A model generated the notes under the pieces. That model saw only the letters and a program-made list of their open reading frames with translations, was not told the DNA's origin and made no database searches. A DNA stretch of 64,000 bases, from contig JAPLDT010000099.1 of NCBI GenBank assembly GCA_026391315.1, positions 26,706-90,705 of the forward strand, given 5' to 3'. Origin of the DNA: Bacteroidia bacterium. Its GTDB lineage: Bacteria > Bacteroidota > Bacteroidia > Bacteroidales > Prolixibacteraceae. A program made the translations under genes and the position numbers. Shown piece by piece: positions 31,501 through 40,747 of the stretch (within the stretch, counting starts at the first letter, position 1; every line of letters begins with the position of its first letter).

Positions 31501-31671
31501 ATGGTTAGCGCACAAAATATTGCCACCATTACCGGTTACAAAGGATATGATCCTGAAGTCGGTGCGTATGTAGGAAGGGATGCTAGTTCGGGTAACCAGG
31601 CACAGGGTGTTGACTATGGAAGGTATCCGCTTACACCTGTTTATACTTTTAATTTACTGATTAACTTTTAA
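28510..31671 (+). CDS. SusC-like TonB-dependent outer membrane transporter (pair 3)
   Basis: ITGKVMDSDNSETLPGVNVLVKG, VVVIGYGTTKRSNLTTA, YVIDGVQIPG, LQGPSATALFGSRATNGVILITTKRGK. Confidence 0.96.
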   Translation: MKIKLIFLSLLIFLSMGAWAQIKITGKVMDSDNSETLPGVNVLVKGDKGIATGTVTDAEGRFTITVPTEQSTLVFSFIGFLPQEVVVGKQTFLNIQLKLMVKGLDEVVVIGYGTTKRSNLTTAQTTITAKEIEKTVNTTIEQALQGRTAGVYVTQNTGQPGGAISVNIRGVNSINGTNEPLYVIDGVQIPGQSISFGATSSSNPLSGLNPSDIEDFQVLQGPSATALFGSRATNGVILITTKRGKEGFTNISYNFQYNIQTPPKHLKVMDLPEYAQMVKEFHAIQGGATPSEFLDPSLLGPGTDWQKELFNNSAMKKHQVNMSGGNNKTTYYLSGEYLTQDGVAAGSGFDRYSFRLNLDNKPRDWFKVATSLNFNQTKENLTTSQENLISNGLQLTPQIPVKNLDGTWGGGDLTNGANLYAPVNPIAISNLVTNNNLRRQFVGSLNLDFILNKNLVFRTALNTNVGYSNGIYYVPTYSIGWAKNTIATLSDSNGMNAYWNWNQMLDYNKLFGDHSLNVKLIHESQSSTWKNTSSGRSGFLTSDILDLNAGDPTTASNSGGQGQWAMESYLGMLNYNYRDRYILAGSVRRDGSSNFGPDNRWGTFPAMSVAWRISKENFFKVAAINELKLRFEVGTTGNQGGGGIYSPMATGATQWGTGFLPAQYSNPALKWEQTTTVDGGFNLSLLKNRIQLEFDYFQKKTSNLLMSNPLPYYMGTNGQGAVSSPTVNIGALQNNGWGFTIITTNINTKNFKWDSNLNISGVKTKITKFYSDAAIVDRTSWWMNSWTQRSVVGMAPWQFLGYIEEGLFKTVDEINNSAVPVDNNGKRLPTNVNNIWVGDVKYRDISGPDGVPDGKIDINDQTFIGNPWPKFYGGFTNTFTYKGIECSVLLTFTYGNDIYNYLAMVNSNPNNINLSRNMLITAMDYAKPTTLPDGSVGLANPETNVPRLSYGPNGNQSRFTSKWVVDGSFLRVKNISLAYNLPSSLLSRQKVVNNVKVMVSAQNIATITGYKGYDPEVGAYVGRDASSGNQAQGVDYGRYPLTPVYTFNLLINF

Positions 31672-31683
31672 ATAATTCGGAAT

Positions 31684-33363
31684 ATGAAAAATTTAAAACC
31701 TATATATTTAAGGATTGTGCCAATTCTTTCAATCCTTCTCTTGTTCGGTTGCTCCAAAGATTTTTTGAACAGGCCGCCCAAGGATTCGATTGTGGATGCA
31801 AACTTCTATAAAACAGATCAGGAAGTCCTGGCCTCTACATCTTTGCTTTACAACAAAGTATGGTTCGATTACAACGACAAAGCCACTTACAACCTTGGTG
31901 ATTTCAGGGCTGGGACTGCCTACTCGGCATACAACGACAGGGGTAACGTGTTGTTCAATACAACCGCTGAAAACGGAGAGAACAGTGCATCATGGAGGGC
32001 CTTCTTTATTGTGGTCGGACAGTCGAACCTTGCCATCAACAACATCAACACGTATGCCGGTTCAGGTGTTTCAGCAAAAATTAAAAATTTTGCCATTGCA
32101 GAAGCCAGGTTCATGAGAGCCGTTGCTTACCGGTATTTGGTTATGAACTGGGGAGACGTTCCGATCATCCAGAATAATCTGACTTTACTTTCCGACACCA
32201 CCATTCAAAGAAACACAGCCAAGAGTGTCTGGAAATTTATCACCAACGAGATGCGCGCGGCTGCCAATGATCTGCCTGAAACTCCTATCGCTGTCGGCAG
32301 GGTCACCAAATGGTCGGCAGAGGCGATGCTGGCAAGGTTTTACCTGGCCAGGGCCGGGGTAGAAGCAGTGGGAGGCGTGAGAAATCAGAGTTTCCTTGAC
32401 AGCGCGAAATACTATTCAGACCGGGTTATCAGGTTGAGCGGGGCCGCTTTGTTAAGCGACTATGCCAAACTCTTCACCTATCCGTACGATAACAACTCCG
32501 AATCACTTTTTGAACTTCAATGGATTTTCCTTCCGGGAGTCTGGGGTACCCAAAATTCTACCCAGGCATATCTTGCCTACAGCGCCGATATCTCCGAAGG
32601 CGATGGATGGGGAGGCGACAAAGGCGCCACCTTTTGGATGTTGAGTCAATATGAGGGTTTTTTGGCATTGGGCGATACTGTGCTCAAAGGCCGGACCCTG
32701 GACCAGAGATTGAAGGCAACTTTTATGTTACCAGGCGCTTATTATCCTGAAATCACCCAAACATTGAACGGTGTGAACCAAAAATTGATTTTCCCCAACA
32801 GTTCGGGTGATGTCAGTTTCTCCTCCATCAAAAAATATGTTTGCGGAAAAGCCGTGGATTTAGGCGGACAAGCCTCTTCACAGCGTTACCCGCAGGATAC
32901 CTATATGATGCGCCTTGCTGAAATGTACCTTACCTATGCTGAAGCCGTACTTGGGAACAATGCATCAACACCTGACGCAACAGCCCTGGCCTATTTTAAT
33001 TTAGTCCACACCAGGGCTGGATTGGCTGCAATTGCCGGCCCCCTTACCGCAGATATCATTTTCAAGGAAAGAATCATTGAATTTTCCATGGAAGGAATGG
33101 GATGGTACGATCTGGTAAGTCTCCACTATTACAATCCTGCCAAAGCCTATGCAATTCTTAATCAGCAGGATAGAGGTTTATTTAGGGTTATACCTGACGT
33201 TTTCCCGAATCCTACGCAATGGACAGTTCGTAAAACTGTATGGGCCACTACCGACAGAAAGATTAATGCCAATGACGGCAATTTCCTTCTTCCTATTCCT
33301 GCTGCAGAAATGAGCCAGGCTCCCAACTTAAGGAAACCTCCGGTAGATTATTTTAGCAAGTAA
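31684..33363 (+). CDS. SusD/RagB-like outer membrane lipoprotein (pair 3)
   Basis: Lipobox LFGC; RLAEMYLTYAEAVLG; FKERIIEFSMEGMGWYDLVSL. Confidence 0.94.
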   Translation: MKNLKPIYLRIVPILSILLLFGCSKDFLNRPPKDSIVDANFYKTDQEVLASTSLLYNKVWFDYNDKATYNLGDFRAGTAYSAYNDRGNVLFNTTAENGENSASWRAFFIVVGQSNLAINNINTYAGSGVSAKIKNFAIAEARFMRAVAYRYLVMNWGDVPIIQNNLTLLSDTTIQRNTAKSVWKFITNEMRAAANDLPETPIAVGRVTKWSAEAMLARFYLARAGVEAVGGVRNQSFLDSAKYYSDRVIRLSGAALLSDYAKLFTYPYDNNSESLFELQWIFLPGVWGTQNSTQAYLAYSADISEGDGWGGDKGATFWMLSQYEGFLALGDTVLKGRTLDQRLKATFMLPGAYYPEITQTLNGVNQKLIFPNSSGDVSFSSIKKYVCGKAVDLGGQASSQRYPQDTYMMRLAEMYLTYAEAVLGNNASTPDATALAYFNLVHTRAGLAAIAGPLTADIIFKERIIEFSMEGMGWYDLVSLHYYNPAKAYAILNQQDRGLFRVIPDVFPNPTQWTVRKTVWATTDRKINANDGNFLLPIPAAEMSQAPNLRKPPVDYFSK

Positions 33364-33393
33364 ACTCAAAAGCATTATTAACAAAATAGAGAT

Positions 33394-34554
33394 ATGAAAA
33401 AAATATATCAATTGATACCCCTCCTGCTAATGGCAGTTGTACTAACGGGAAATTTTTCATCCTGTACAAAGGAAAATACCGGTCCAAACGGCGGTGTGCC
33501 AAGTATCACTTATATCAGGGTTACTGAACCTATGAAATCTGATTCGTTGCTCGTGGGAGCTTACCAGGGTAACCTGATCGCTATCATGGGAGTGAATTTA
33601 CAGGATGCAAACCAGATATGGTTCAACGACCAGCGGGCTTCTTTGACGCCAACTTACATTACAAGTACAACTATTATGGTGAGTGTTCCTACTGTCATTC
33701 CTGAAGTGATTGACAACCAACTGAAGATCATTTTTGCCAACGGGGACACTTTAAAATACCCTTTTAAAGTATTGATCCCGGAGCCGGTTGTCTCCAACAT
33801 GACTAGTGAATATGTACTTGCCGGTGGAACAGCTACCATCAATGGCGATTACTTTTATAAACCGCTTTCGGTTACTTTCCAGGGAGGTTCTGTTGGCGAA
33901 ATCGTATCTGTGGAGCCAAAGATCATTAAAGTTAAAGTTCCTGCCGGTGCACAACCAGGCCAAATTACCGTCACCACAAATTTTGGTGTAACCAAATCAA
34001 ATTTCTGGTTCCGGGATAACAGGAATATATTCATCAGCAGCGATCCTTTTAGCGGTTGGTGGAATGCTTCATACGTTGTGAACTATCCGGGTACGACGCA
34101 AGTTCCTGCCATCAATGGAAATTACTTCCGTGTTACGAAGAAACTCGGTAGCTGGAGCTGGAATGAATTTGCCGGCGGTCCTGCTTCTGCAATGGGAGAT
34201 ATCAGCAAAAACATCCCTGATGAAGCCATTCTGAAGCCAGCTCTCTACAATTTTAAATTTGAGGTAAATACGGTAAAACCATACAACAACAGTATCATAT
34301 CATTTAACGTTGGCCTGAATTCTGAAGTTAACAGCGCCTACAAATGGAATCCTCCTTACGACACCAAAGGACAATGGCAAACTGTCGTCATTCCTTATGA
34401 AGAAGTAGTTGCCTCCTATGAAGCTGCAGGAGTAAAACTTTCTGTCAATCCTGCTGGTTATTGGACCAGGGTATTGTGCCAGGGTCCGGGCGATCTGGAT
34501 TGCGATATTGCATTCGACAATTTCAGGGTGGTTCTAAAAACGCTTAAGAAGTAA
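33394..34554 (+). CDS. IPT/TIG-domain surface lipoprotein, putative glycan-binding
   Basis: Lipobox FSSC; IPT-like repeats (ITYIRVTEPMKSDSLLVGAYQGNLIAIMGVNL; PEPVVSNMTSEYVLAGGTATINGDYF). Confidence 0.8.
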   Translation: MKKIYQLIPLLLMAVVLTGNFSSCTKENTGPNGGVPSITYIRVTEPMKSDSLLVGAYQGNLIAIMGVNLQDANQIWFNDQRASLTPTYITSTTIMVSVPTVIPEVIDNQLKIIFANGDTLKYPFKVLIPEPVVSNMTSEYVLAGGTATINGDYFYKPLSVTFQGGSVGEIVSVEPKIIKVKVPAGAQPGQITVTTNFGVTKSNFWFRDNRNIFISSDPFSGWWNASYVVNYPGTTQVPAINGNYFRVTKKLGSWSWNEFAGGPASAMGDISKNIPDEAILKPALYNFKFEVNTVKPYNNSIISFNVGLNSEVNSAYKWNPPYDTKGQWQTVVIPYEEVVASYEAAGVKLSVNPAGYWTRVLCQGPGDLDCDIAFDNFRVVLKTLKK

Positions 34555-34580
34555 AAAAATAAATTTTATAACTTAAAAAA

Positions 34581-35870
34581 ATGAATATAAAATTCAACAT
34601 ACGCTTGCTTTGGTTGACTGGTATTGTACTGTCAATCGGATTGGCAACCAGCTCTTGTCAAAAGGATAATTCTGATGTAAATAACGGAATGGTTGAGTTG
34701 CTTAGTTTTGGCCCGTCCGGGGTGAAACTGGGCGATCAGATAACCTTTATAGGGAAAAACCTTGATAAAGTTACTACGATCGTATTGAAAGGTGATAGTG
34801 TGCAAAGTGCATCCTTCGTCAGTCAGAGTGCAGACAACATCGTGATTATCGTTCCGCAGAAAACCGAGCGGGGAGCCATAACCCTCAGAACTGCAAAGGA
34901 AAATATCGTTTCAAAAACAGTTTTAGACCTGCTGGTACCGGTTACGATAACATCCATCACACCATCTGTCCGTCCGGGTGATAATATTACCATTGCCGGA
35001 AATTACCTGAATTGGGTATCTGAAGTTTGGTTTACCAAAGATCTGGTAGTTAAAACTTTCGAAAGCAAATCGTTAACACAATTGGTGGTTAAAGTACCTA
35101 TTGATGCAAAATCAGGTCCCTTGGTAATGAATACGAAGGGTACAAAACCGTTATCACTTACTTCAGACAAAGATTTGATTGTTACATTACCGGCAATTAC
35201 CTCATTCGGTCCGATTCCAGTCGACATTGGCGCGAACCTTACTATCACCGGTACTAACCTTGATCTCACGAAAGAAGTAAGGGTAAAAGGCGCAACGGCG
35301 CCCATTACCACATTTGTAAGTAAATCAGCAACACAACTGGTTGTTAAAATTCCTCCGCTTACCACCAAAGGATTGATTACATTGGTAGCTTATTCAGGAG
35401 TTACTATCGATTCACAGCAAAAATTACTAATTGTTGGAGATCTTCCCGACCTCGCCCCTGTAAGTTATGCTTTCTATGAAGATGCCTTAATGAATGGATG
35501 GTCAGATTGGGGCTGGGGAGGTCCGAGGGATTTTAAAAATACTGAGAATGTTCGTGATGGGGACAAAGCAATTAAAGTTACCTGTGATGGCTCCTGGGGA
35601 GCATTATACCTGGGTGGTGGAAATGTTTCCCTAGCCACTTATACTGAATTTACCTTTGCTCTTTTCGGTAAACCAGGAACGAACGGTAAGGTTCTCAAAG
35701 TAGCTGCTAATTGGGGATCACAGTATGATATCGTTATTCAGGAAGGCAAGTGGGTAGAATATAAACTTACAAAGGCTAACCTTGGTAATCCCACGAAAAT
35801 AACTGATTTGGTCTTTCAGGAAGCTGGTTGGGCTGGTGTTTATTATATAGATCATATCGGATTGAGATAA
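34581..35870 (+). CDS. IPT/TIG-domain surface lipoprotein, putative glycan-binding
   Basis: Lipobox TSSC; three IPT-like repeats (VKLGDQITFIGKNLDKVTTIVLKG, VRPGDNITIAGNYLNWVSEVWF, VDIGANLTITGTNLDLTKEVRVKG). Confidence 0.82.
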   Translation: MNIKFNIRLLWLTGIVLSIGLATSSCQKDNSDVNNGMVELLSFGPSGVKLGDQITFIGKNLDKVTTIVLKGDSVQSASFVSQSADNIVIIVPQKTERGAITLRTAKENIVSKTVLDLLVPVTITSITPSVRPGDNITIAGNYLNWVSEVWFTKDLVVKTFESKSLTQLVVKVPIDAKSGPLVMNTKGTKPLSLTSDKDLIVTLPAITSFGPIPVDIGANLTITGTNLDLTKEVRVKGATAPITTFVSKSATQLVVKIPPLTTKGLITLVAYSGVTIDSQQKLLIVGDLPDLAPVSYAFYEDALMNGWSDWGWGGPRDFKNTENVRDGDKAIKVTCDGSWGALYLGGGNVSLATYTEFTFALFGKPGTNGKVLKVAANWGSQYDIVIQEGKWVEYKLTKANLGNPTKITDLVFQEAGWAGVYYIDHIGLR

Positions 35871-35921
35871 TTATCTGAAGAAATATTTATTTCGCTTCAG
35901 TCGATTATCTGAAACATTTAT

Positions 35922-35967
35922 AATTGGGGTTGTCTCAATCCAAAAGGAAATTGAGGCAGCCCCAATT
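35922..35967 (+). terminator. Intercistronic stem-loop / putative terminator or mRNA-stability hairpin
   Basis: AATTGGGGTTGTCTCAAT ... ATTGAGGCAGCCCCAATT (18-bp arms, two T:G wobble positions), followed by TTCAAAAAAATAAG. Confidence 0.65.
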
Positions 35968-36020
35968 TCAAAAAAATAAGTAAATAATATTTAAAAATTG
36001 AATAGCAGATTTTACAAAAT

Positions 36021-37457
36021 ATGAAAATTTATTGCACCATCTTGTTTACAGCCATTGCTCTTTTTGCCTGTAAGAAAGATAAGGCCGAAATAAAAATCCC
36101 ACCTTCCCAAAGGTTGAAATTTGAAGCCGAAAATGGCGTTAGAAGAGGAAGCTTAAGTGTTTCATCTTCGTTAAGCGGTTTTTCAGGAACGGGTTATGTT
36201 GCTTCTTTCAGTAGTGCAAACGACAAACTCATTTTCAATGTAATTAATGATTTGGCAGGTGATTACAATTTATATATCGGCTATTCAACTTTGACTTTCG
36301 GTGCAGGTTCATGTATTATAACTATTAATAATTCAGAAACAGTTAATTTGAATCTTCCGGCCACAGGAAATGCATTTGCAGAAATTAAATTTGCCCGTTC
36401 AAATTTGTGGCAAAACCTAAATACTGTCTCCCTGACGCCGGGTGGAATAAAAAATTTTGCGGTTGACTATATTAGGATTGAACCATTTTCACCTGGAGTT
36501 GCTGCCTCCAATCTGGTAAATCCCAATCCGTCGCCCGAAGCGGTCAATCTGTACAATTACCTGAAACAGACTTATAGCAAAAGGATTCATTCAGGGGCAA
36601 CTGCCATCACATCCAGCATGGACGAAGAAAATTGGATATTCCAGCAAACCGGAAAGTATCCTGCGTTGGCCGGTTTTGATTTCATGAACCATACACGCAA
36701 TTATTCGTGGGAAAGAAAGGGCGATCTGGTGAAGAATGCGGTGACATGGTGGTCTCAAAACGGAATGGTGAACTGTCACTGGCATTGGCGTGATCCGCTC
36801 AAAAATAATGACGCATTTTATTCTATGGCAACAAGTTACAGTGAACGTACAACCTTTGATGTTTCAAAAATTTCGGATACCCTTTCGGTCGAATATGCTG
36901 CCATGATCATGGATATTGATACGGTAGCCAATTACCTACGTCAATTAAGGGATGCAAAAGTTCCTGTTCTTTGGCGTCCATTGCACGAAGCATCCGGCAA
37001 ATGGTTTTGGTGGGGCTACAAAGGCGCTGATGCAACTAAAACTTTATGGAAGGTAATGTATAACCGGCTGGTCAATCACCACAAATTGAATAACCTGATC
37101 TGGATTTGGACTTCAGACGTAAAATCGGATGATCTCAATTGGTATCCCGGAGATGAATATGTTGATATTTTAAGCATGGACATCTATCCAACCAATGGCG
37201 ATTTTAGCTCTCAGGTGACCAGTTTTAATCATCTAAAAACAGATTTTGAAGGTAGAAAAATGATCACGCTAAGCGAGAACGGATCAATTCCTGATCCCGA
37301 CAACCTGGTAACCGACAAAGCCGGATGGTTGTGGTTTATGCCCTGGTATGGCGATTATACCCGAAAATCAACGATTAATCCTATCACGCACTGGCAAAAA
37401 ATAATGAACCACAGTTATGTAATCACCCGGGATGAAATGCCAAACCTTAAAAATTAA
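36021..37457 (+). CDS. GH26 beta-mannanase-like lipoprotein with N-terminal CBM35/CBM6-like domain
   Basis: LWRPLHEASGKWFWWG acid/base motif, ITLSENGSIPDPD nucleophile region, N-terminal RLKFEAENGVRRG...GFSGTGYVASF; lipobox LFAC. Confidence 0.9.
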   Translation: MKIYCTILFTAIALFACKKDKAEIKIPPSQRLKFEAENGVRRGSLSVSSSLSGFSGTGYVASFSSANDKLIFNVINDLAGDYNLYIGYSTLTFGAGSCIITINNSETVNLNLPATGNAFAEIKFARSNLWQNLNTVSLTPGGIKNFAVDYIRIEPFSPGVAASNLVNPNPSPEAVNLYNYLKQTYSKRIHSGATAITSSMDEENWIFQQTGKYPALAGFDFMNHTRNYSWERKGDLVKNAVTWWSQNGMVNCHWHWRDPLKNNDAFYSMATSYSERTTFDVSKISDTLSVEYAAMIMDIDTVANYLRQLRDAKVPVLWRPLHEASGKWFWWGYKGADATKTLWKVMYNRLVNHHKLNNLIWIWTSDVKSDDLNWYPGDEYVDILSMDIYPTNGDFSSQVTSFNHLKTDFEGRKMITLSENGSIPDPDNLVTDKAGWLWFMPWYGDYTRKSTINPITHWQKIMNHSYVITRDEMPNLKN

Positions 37458-37484
37458 TTTACCTCATCAAATAACTGATTATCA

Positions 37485-39203
37485 ATGATTTTTTTTTATA
37501 GGTCCATTTATTTCTTTTACACGTCCACTTTGATTATTTGCTTATTTTCCTGCAAAGATAAATCGGTTATCACCCCTGTTACTCCACCTGTAAACGTGGT
37601 GATCGACACTCCAAACGATTTGCCTGATCTTCCTTTTGGTGCATGGACCTCCAAAATGGTCACATTACCTGCTTCGTATGATGAAGTACCTCAATTTTCC
37701 GGACTTAAAGAAGTTGCTGTTAGCATAAATTTCTCCAAACGGATCACCAAAGTTTCAAAATATGTTAACGGCAACAATGCCAACTGTTTTTCCGGATGGA
37801 TGCAAAACAATGCAAACCTGATGAAAAACATAAACAACCTGAAAATGGGGGTCATGCGCGTTCCTGGAGGAAGCTTATCGGATGTTTTCTTTTGGAACAG
37901 AAAAGAGGTCTACGATAATCAATCTATTAAATCTTTTGATCCCCCAATTCCAGATATTCCACCAATTATGAATAAGGAAATATGGCCAGGAAAGAGGGTT
38001 GAGAGTTTTGAAGACTGGGCTATGGGAGTCGACCAATATTACCAGATGATGCAGATGACTGAGACCACCGGCATGGTTACGGTAAATTATGGTTATGCAA
38101 GATATGGTACAGGGCCAAATCCTGTTGCCCAGGCAGCACATCTGGCGGCAGACTGGGTGCGTTACGACAACGGCAGAAGCAAATTCTGGGAGATTGGAAA
38201 CGAAGTATCCGGCTCCTGGGAGGCCGGTTACGAAATAGATCAATCACTCAATAAAGATGGCCAGCCCAAAAGGATTACAGGAGATCTTTACGGCAGGCAT
38301 GCGCTCGTTTTTATTGATTCTATGAGGGCTGCAGCCAAACAAATAGGGAAAGAAATCAACATCGGTGTAGTCTGTGACCAGGAAGTCAACACCGCCATGC
38401 CAACCTGGAACAAGGATTTGTTCGCCAGAGTGGGTGGCAAAATTGATTTTTGCATCGTCCATTCCTATTTCACGCCCTACCAGGCAAATTCCACACCGGA
38501 TGTAATACTCAATTCTCCTCCAAAAGTTGCCGATTACAAAAGCTATGTCCAGGCTGAACTTGCCATACAAAACAAGCCGGTGGTTCCCGTCCTGCTCACC
38601 GAATGGAACATCTTTGCTCAGGGATCAAAACAAATGGTCTCATTTGTTGCCGGAATGCATGCAACCCTGATGCTTGGCGAATTAATAACCAATAAGTACG
38701 AGGCAGCTGTCCGCTGGGACCTCGCCAACGGATACGACAGCGGTAACGACCATGGACTTTTCTCATATGGAGACGAGTCCGGAGTGGCAAAATACGCACC
38801 CCGTCCTGCATTTTATTACATGTATTTTTTTCAAAAGTACTTTGGCGATACAATGGTTGAAACAACTTCAAGCAACAGCAATGTTGTCGCTTATTCATCC
38901 CAATTTTCATCCGGTGAAGCAGGAATTGTTTTGGTAAATAAGAGCAATGCAGAACAAGTAGTAGAACTTACCCTCAAAAACTTCAAACCGGGTTCCCGTT
39001 ACTATACTTATATTTTGACTGGCGGAAGCGACAATGGGCTCTTTTCAAGAAAAGTTTATGTCAATGGCGCGACAACCACTGCCGAAGGAGGAGGTCCTGA
39101 AAATTATGAATCTCTCAAAGCCAGATCGACCCTTATCAATGGCAATATTAAATTTAAGATGCCTAATTTTTCAGTCATTCATTTATTGGTCGAAAAGAAG
39201 TAG
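37485..39203 (+). CDS. Clan GH-A-like glycoside hydrolase lipoprotein (GH39/GH44/GH51-like; exact family uncertain)
   Basis: FWEIGNEVSGSWEAGYE and VLLTEWNIFAQ as acid/base and nucleophile candidates; C-terminal beta-sandwich-like region; lipobox LFSC. Confidence 0.6.
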   Translation: MIFFYRSIYFFYTSTLIICLFSCKDKSVITPVTPPVNVVIDTPNDLPDLPFGAWTSKMVTLPASYDEVPQFSGLKEVAVSINFSKRITKVSKYVNGNNANCFSGWMQNNANLMKNINNLKMGVMRVPGGSLSDVFFWNRKEVYDNQSIKSFDPPIPDIPPIMNKEIWPGKRVESFEDWAMGVDQYYQMMQMTETTGMVTVNYGYARYGTGPNPVAQAAHLAADWVRYDNGRSKFWEIGNEVSGSWEAGYEIDQSLNKDGQPKRITGDLYGRHALVFIDSMRAAAKQIGKEINIGVVCDQEVNTAMPTWNKDLFARVGGKIDFCIVHSYFTPYQANSTPDVILNSPPKVADYKSYVQAELAIQNKPVVPVLLTEWNIFAQGSKQMVSFVAGMHATLMLGELITNKYEAAVRWDLANGYDSGNDHGLFSYGDESGVAKYAPRPAFYYMYFFQKYFGDTMVETTSSNSNVVAYSSQFSSGEAGIVLVNKSNAEQVVELTLKNFKPGSRYYTYILTGGSDNGLFSRKVYVNGATTTAEGGGPENYESLKARSTLINGNIKFKMPNFSVIHLLVEKK

Positions 39204-39236
39204 CGGTGGAGCTGTAAGAGAGAAACCCCTGTTTGT

Positions 39237-39644
39237 TCAATTCGTCACAATTAGTTTGAACGCAATTGCAAACGGGATTTTATTTTTGGTTACAGTTGAT
39301 AAATCCACCAGTTTATAGTTTACACGATAGGTCCCAGCCGGCAATTTCCCGATAGGTATGGTATCGTTGGTAAGCATGCAAGGCGCCATGATCATGCTGT
39401 TAAATTGCTTTTCAATGTCAATGATGTTGCCATTTCTTTCAACCTTGTTCAGTCTGTTATACTTACAATCTTCATAGATTACAAGTTTGACATCAACCGA
39501 GGAGGTTGGAACATCAGGCAGGATCTTCATTTTGTAATTTGCCAATTCTGCAACGGATATTTCAGGAAGCGGGGTTTCACTCACAATACCTACGCAGGCA
39601 AAGCAAGTTACAACGATGATGCAGAAAAACAAAAAGTATTTCAC
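39237..39644 (-). CDS. Small putative lipoprotein of unknown function
   Basis: MKYFLFFCIIVVTCFACVGIVSE signal/lipobox; 135 aa. Confidence 0.6.
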   Translation of the reverse strand: MKYFLFFCIIVVTCFACVGIVSETPLPEISVAELANYKMKILPDVPTSSVDVKLVIYEDCKYNRLNKVERNGNIIDIEKQFNSMIMAPCMLTNDTIPIGKLPAGTYRVNYKLVDLSTVTKNKIPFAIAFKLIVTN

Positions 39645-39734
39645 GGATAAATGCTTAAATTCGATGATAAGACAGATATTTAAAACAACCTACAAATGTG
39701 CTGTTTTTTTTGCTTAAATGCTAATATTAATGCC

Positions 39735-40709
39735 ATGAAAAGTCTCCTTGCCCTCTCTCTTTTTCTTCTGTTATCCAACCTGATAAGCGCTCAGTCAAAC
39801 ACAAAATATGCCTTGGTCATTCATGGCGGAGCTGGCGTGATGTCTGAAAAATCGATGACACCCGAAATGCAGAAAGAGTACCTGTTTGTCCTCAACCGTG
39901 CGCTTCATGTCGGTGATTCAGTTCTTTCAAACGATGGGAGTTGCATGGATGCAGTGGTTAGTACCATCATGGTAATGGAAGACTCTCCCCTCTTCAATGC
40001 AGGGAAAGGAGCCGTTTTTACCCACGAAGGGACTGTAGAATTGGACGCCTCCGTGATGAATGGCAAGACTTTGGAGGCCGGCGCCGTAGCCGGGATTACC
40101 GATGTTAAAAATCCGATCATGCTGGCAAAAACTGTGATGGAAAAATCGGAGCATGTTTTTCTGGTTGGAAAGGGTGCTTCGCAATTTGCCGTTGAACAGG
40201 GTTTTAAGCTGGTTCCAAACAGCTATTTTTATACCGATAAAAGATTCCAGCAACTACAAGAACTGCTCAAAAAAGAGCGCGAGGCCGGCATCAACGACAA
40301 ACACGGAACTGTTGGCTGTGTTGCGCTCGACAAAAGTGGCAACATTGCTGCTGGCACCTCCACCGGAGGTATGACCAACAAAAAATATGGAAGGATCGGA
40401 GATGCCCCGGTCATTGGCGCAGGTACCTATGCCAACAATGCCACCGGAGGATTTTCCTGCACCGGCCATGGAGAGTATTACATCCGGCTGGGCTTTTCGA
40501 GAGACATCTCTGCTATGATGGAATACCGCCAACTCGGCATTCAAAAGGCCTGTCAGGCTGAAATCGAAAAACTCACCAAACTGGGCGGTACCGGCGGCGT
40601 TATCGGGCTGGACAAAGCTGGCAATATCTCTATGGAATTCAATACTTCAGGTATGTTCAGAGGTTTCGTCAAGTCAAATGGAGAGAAGTATACGGCGATC
40701 TTTAAATAA
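39735..40709 (+). CDS. Isoaspartyl peptidase/L-asparaginase (Ntn hydrolase), exported
   Basis: ALVIHGGAGVMSEKSM; autocleavage motif NDKHGTVGCVALDKSGNIAAGTSTGGMTNKKYGRIGDAPVIGAGTYANN. ATG at 39735 followed by signal peptide. Confidence 0.93.
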   Translation: MKSLLALSLFLLLSNLISAQSNTKYALVIHGGAGVMSEKSMTPEMQKEYLFVLNRALHVGDSVLSNDGSCMDAVVSTIMVMEDSPLFNAGKGAVFTHEGTVELDASVMNGKTLEAGAVAGITDVKNPIMLAKTVMEKSEHVFLVGKGASQFAVEQGFKLVPNSYFYTDKRFQQLQELLKKEREAGINDKHGTVGCVALDKSGNIAAGTSTGGMTNKKYGRIGDAPVIGAGTYANNATGGFSCTGHGEYYIRLGFSRDISAMMEYRQLGIQKACQAEIEKLTKLGGTGGVIGLDKAGNISMEFNTSGMFRGFVKSNGEKYTAIFK

Positions 40710-40742
40710 AAAAACCGGGGTATACCCCGGTTTTTTTATTTA
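40703..40742. terminator. Bidirectional terminator, perfect 40-bp palindrome
   Basis: TAAATAAAAAAACCGGGGTA|TACCCCGGTTTTTTTATTTA between convergent genes. Confidence 0.9.
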
Positions 40743-40747
40743 TGTTT

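Noticed and set aside
40703-40742. Perfect 40-bp palindrome between asparaginase and M16 peptidase genes
   Set aside because: Well explained as an ordinary bidirectional terminator (GC core, A/T tracts on each side); listed as a feature only.
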